Origin: JAJYSO01 sp964586655
GTDB taxonomy: Bacteria; Bacteroidota; Bacteroidia; Flavobacteriales; Flavobacteriaceae
Direction: 5' to 3'
Length of the DNA stretch: 64,000 bases
Assembly (NCBI GenBank): GCA_964586655.1
Contig: CAZPGY010000002.1
Location: 124,001 to 188,000, forward strand
The notes beneath the pieces were generated by a model. That model saw only the letters and a list, made by a program, of their open reading frames with translations, searched no databases and was not told the DNA's origin. This document shows, in pieces, positions 62,952 through 64,000 of the stretch. The position numbers were made by a program, and so were the translations under genes. Numbering within the stretch: the stretch's first letter is position 1; the number at the start of each line of letters is the position of its first letter.

Positions 62952-63959
62952 ATGTATTCCTCCAAAATAGCCGGACTCGGCAGCTATACGCCAGATCAAG
63001 TGGTAACCAATGACGACTTGGCAAAAGTAATGGACACCAGTGACGAATGGATTCAAGAGCGCACGGGTATCAAAGAAAGACACCACATTAAAGACGAAGG
63101 GAAAACCCCTACCGCGAAAATGGGAGCTGAAGCTGCCAAAATTGCCTTAGAACGTGCGGGGATCGATAAAGACGATATCGATTTAATCGTCTTTGCCACT
63201 TTAAGTCCCGATTATTATTTCCCCGGCTCCGGCGTACTGGTGCAACACCTCTTAGATATTAAAACCTGTCCGGCCCTCGACATCCGCAACCAGTGTAGCG
63301 GTTTTGTGTATGGCCTTTCGGTGGCCGACCAATTCATCAAAACAGGAATGTATAAAAATATTTTACTCATTGGCAGCGAAAATCATAGCGGCGGACTGGA
63401 TATGTCAACCCGCGGACGATCGGTATCGGTATTATTTGGTGACGGTGCCGGTGCAGCCGTGCTGACCCGAAGCGATCATGTGGGTGAAGGAGTTTTGTCT
63501 ACTCATTTACACTCACAAGGAGAACATGCCTTGGAATTATCCTGTAAAGGGCCCAGCCCCAATCATTGGGTTCCTGAAATTATGGCGGAAAATCCGCAGA
63601 AAGACATTCCTTATTATCCTTATATGAATGGGCAATTTGTTTTTAAACACGCTGTTAGACGTTTTTCAGAAGTCATTAATGAAGGCTTGGAAAAAAATGG
63701 ATTGACCAAAAAAGATATTGACTTGTTGATTCCTCACCAGGCCAATCTCCGGATTTCTCAATTTATCCAAAAGAAATTTGGCTTGCCGGATGAAAAAGTT
63801 TACAACAACATCCAAAGATACGGCAACACTACCGCGGCTTCTATTCCCATTGCCCTGACTGAAGCTTGGGAGAAAGGCAAGATAAAAGAAGGAGACCATA
63901 TTGTATTGGCTGCTTTTGGCAGCGGATTTACCTGGGCCAGCGCAGTAATCAGTTGGTAA
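62952..63959 (+). CDS. fabH: Beta-ketoacyl-ACP synthase III
   Basis: Condenses acyl-CoA with malonyl-ACP to start fatty acid synthesis (335 residues). The Cys-His-Asn triad is intact: C115 in NQCSGFVYG, H262 in IPHQANLR and N292 in YGNTTAAS. Flavobacteria often have more than one FabH, with branched-chain or other primers, so substrate choice cannot be set. The 3' end is complete; 41 bp of window follow. Confidence 0.92.
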   Translation: MYSSKIAGLGSYTPDQVVTNDDLAKVMDTSDEWIQERTGIKERHHIKDEGKTPTAKMGAEAAKIALERAGIDKDDIDLIVFATLSPDYYFPGSGVLVQHLLDIKTCPALDIRNQCSGFVYGLSVADQFIKTGMYKNILLIGSENHSGGLDMSTRGRSVSVLFGDGAGAAVLTRSDHVGEGVLSTHLHSQGEHALELSCKGPSPNHWVPEIMAENPQKDIPYYPYMNGQFVFKHAVRRFSEVINEGLEKNGLTKKDIDLLIPHQANLRISQFIQKKFGLPDEKVYNNIQRYGNTTAASIPIALTEAWEKGKIKEGDHIVLAAFGSGFTWASAVISW

Positions 63960-64000
63960 TAATACCGTGTCTTAGAAACCTCTGTAAACCGTTGAGACAA

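Overview
The window comes from a flavobacterium (Bacteroidota, Flavobacteriaceae-like), probably marine or salt-adapted. The evidence is a complete gldKLMN type IX secretion/gliding cluster, a separate mutY-ssb-gldE-gldD block, a DUF4270 lipoprotein, many surface-type lipoproteins and BshB1. Promoters carry the Bacteroidota TAnnTTTG -7 element instead of a sigma-70 -10 box. Several genes start with TTG or GTG and I see no Shine-Dalgarno sequences. Two Na+/H+ antiporters (nhaD, nhaC) fit a sodium-rich habitat.

Layout. 1-6 kb: the 3' part of fabD, a secreted TonB-plug-like protein, a DegT/EryC1 aminotransferase and waaA (Kdo transferase). 6-11.5 kb: apbC/Mrp and a NifU-like protein (Fe-S assembly), a ferredoxin reductase and its likely [2Fe-2S] ferredoxin, then pyrR-pyrB. 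11.5-16 kb: rnz, recX, rng, a 29-residue basic ribosomal-type protein and HU, with dense RNA secondary structure on both sides of rng. 16-24 kb: mutY-ssb-gldE-gldD, then glmS, DUF4270 and a short starch-synthase-like gene on the other strand. 24-31.9 kb: panC-panD, a YbhN-type membrane protein, radA, a methyltransferase, an acidic lipoprotein, a cyclase-family protein, kdsA and a spermidine-synthase-like protein.

31.9-37.4 kb is the most accessory-looking stretch. It is AT-rich and holds five consecutive lipoprotein genes. Four begin with an almost identical 71-nt signal-peptide/lipobox segment followed by unrelated or strongly diverged mature domains. Two of these carry arrays of 25-residue BspA/DUF285 repeats: one is broken by a TGA, the other contains a 100-N assembly gap. 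Removing the Ns restores both the reading frame and one exact 75-bp repeat.

37.5-48.6 kb: hemW, topA, an arginase-fold protein that has lost half of the expected metal ligands, gldKLMN and an FAD oxidoreductase. 48.7-64 kb: an ABC-F ATPase with a small CPXCG protein, nhaD, the tyrosine-degradation pair hmgA-hpd, a DUF3108 protein with an M23 peptidase, a small membrane protein, nhaC, bshB1, tRNA-His, a small lipoprotein, an M28 peptidase and a FabH-type ketoacyl-ACP synthase.

Together the genes cover envelope construction (waaA, kdsA, glmS, lipoproteins, M23, GldD/E/K-N), fatty acid initiation (fabD, fabH), pyrimidine and pantothenate synthesis, Fe-S and redox handling, DNA repair and topology, and ion homeostasis. 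The most noteworthy items are the signal-peptide cassette array, the collapsed BspA repeat gap, the arginase-like pseudoenzyme beside the gld operon, and the structured RNA candidates flanking rng.
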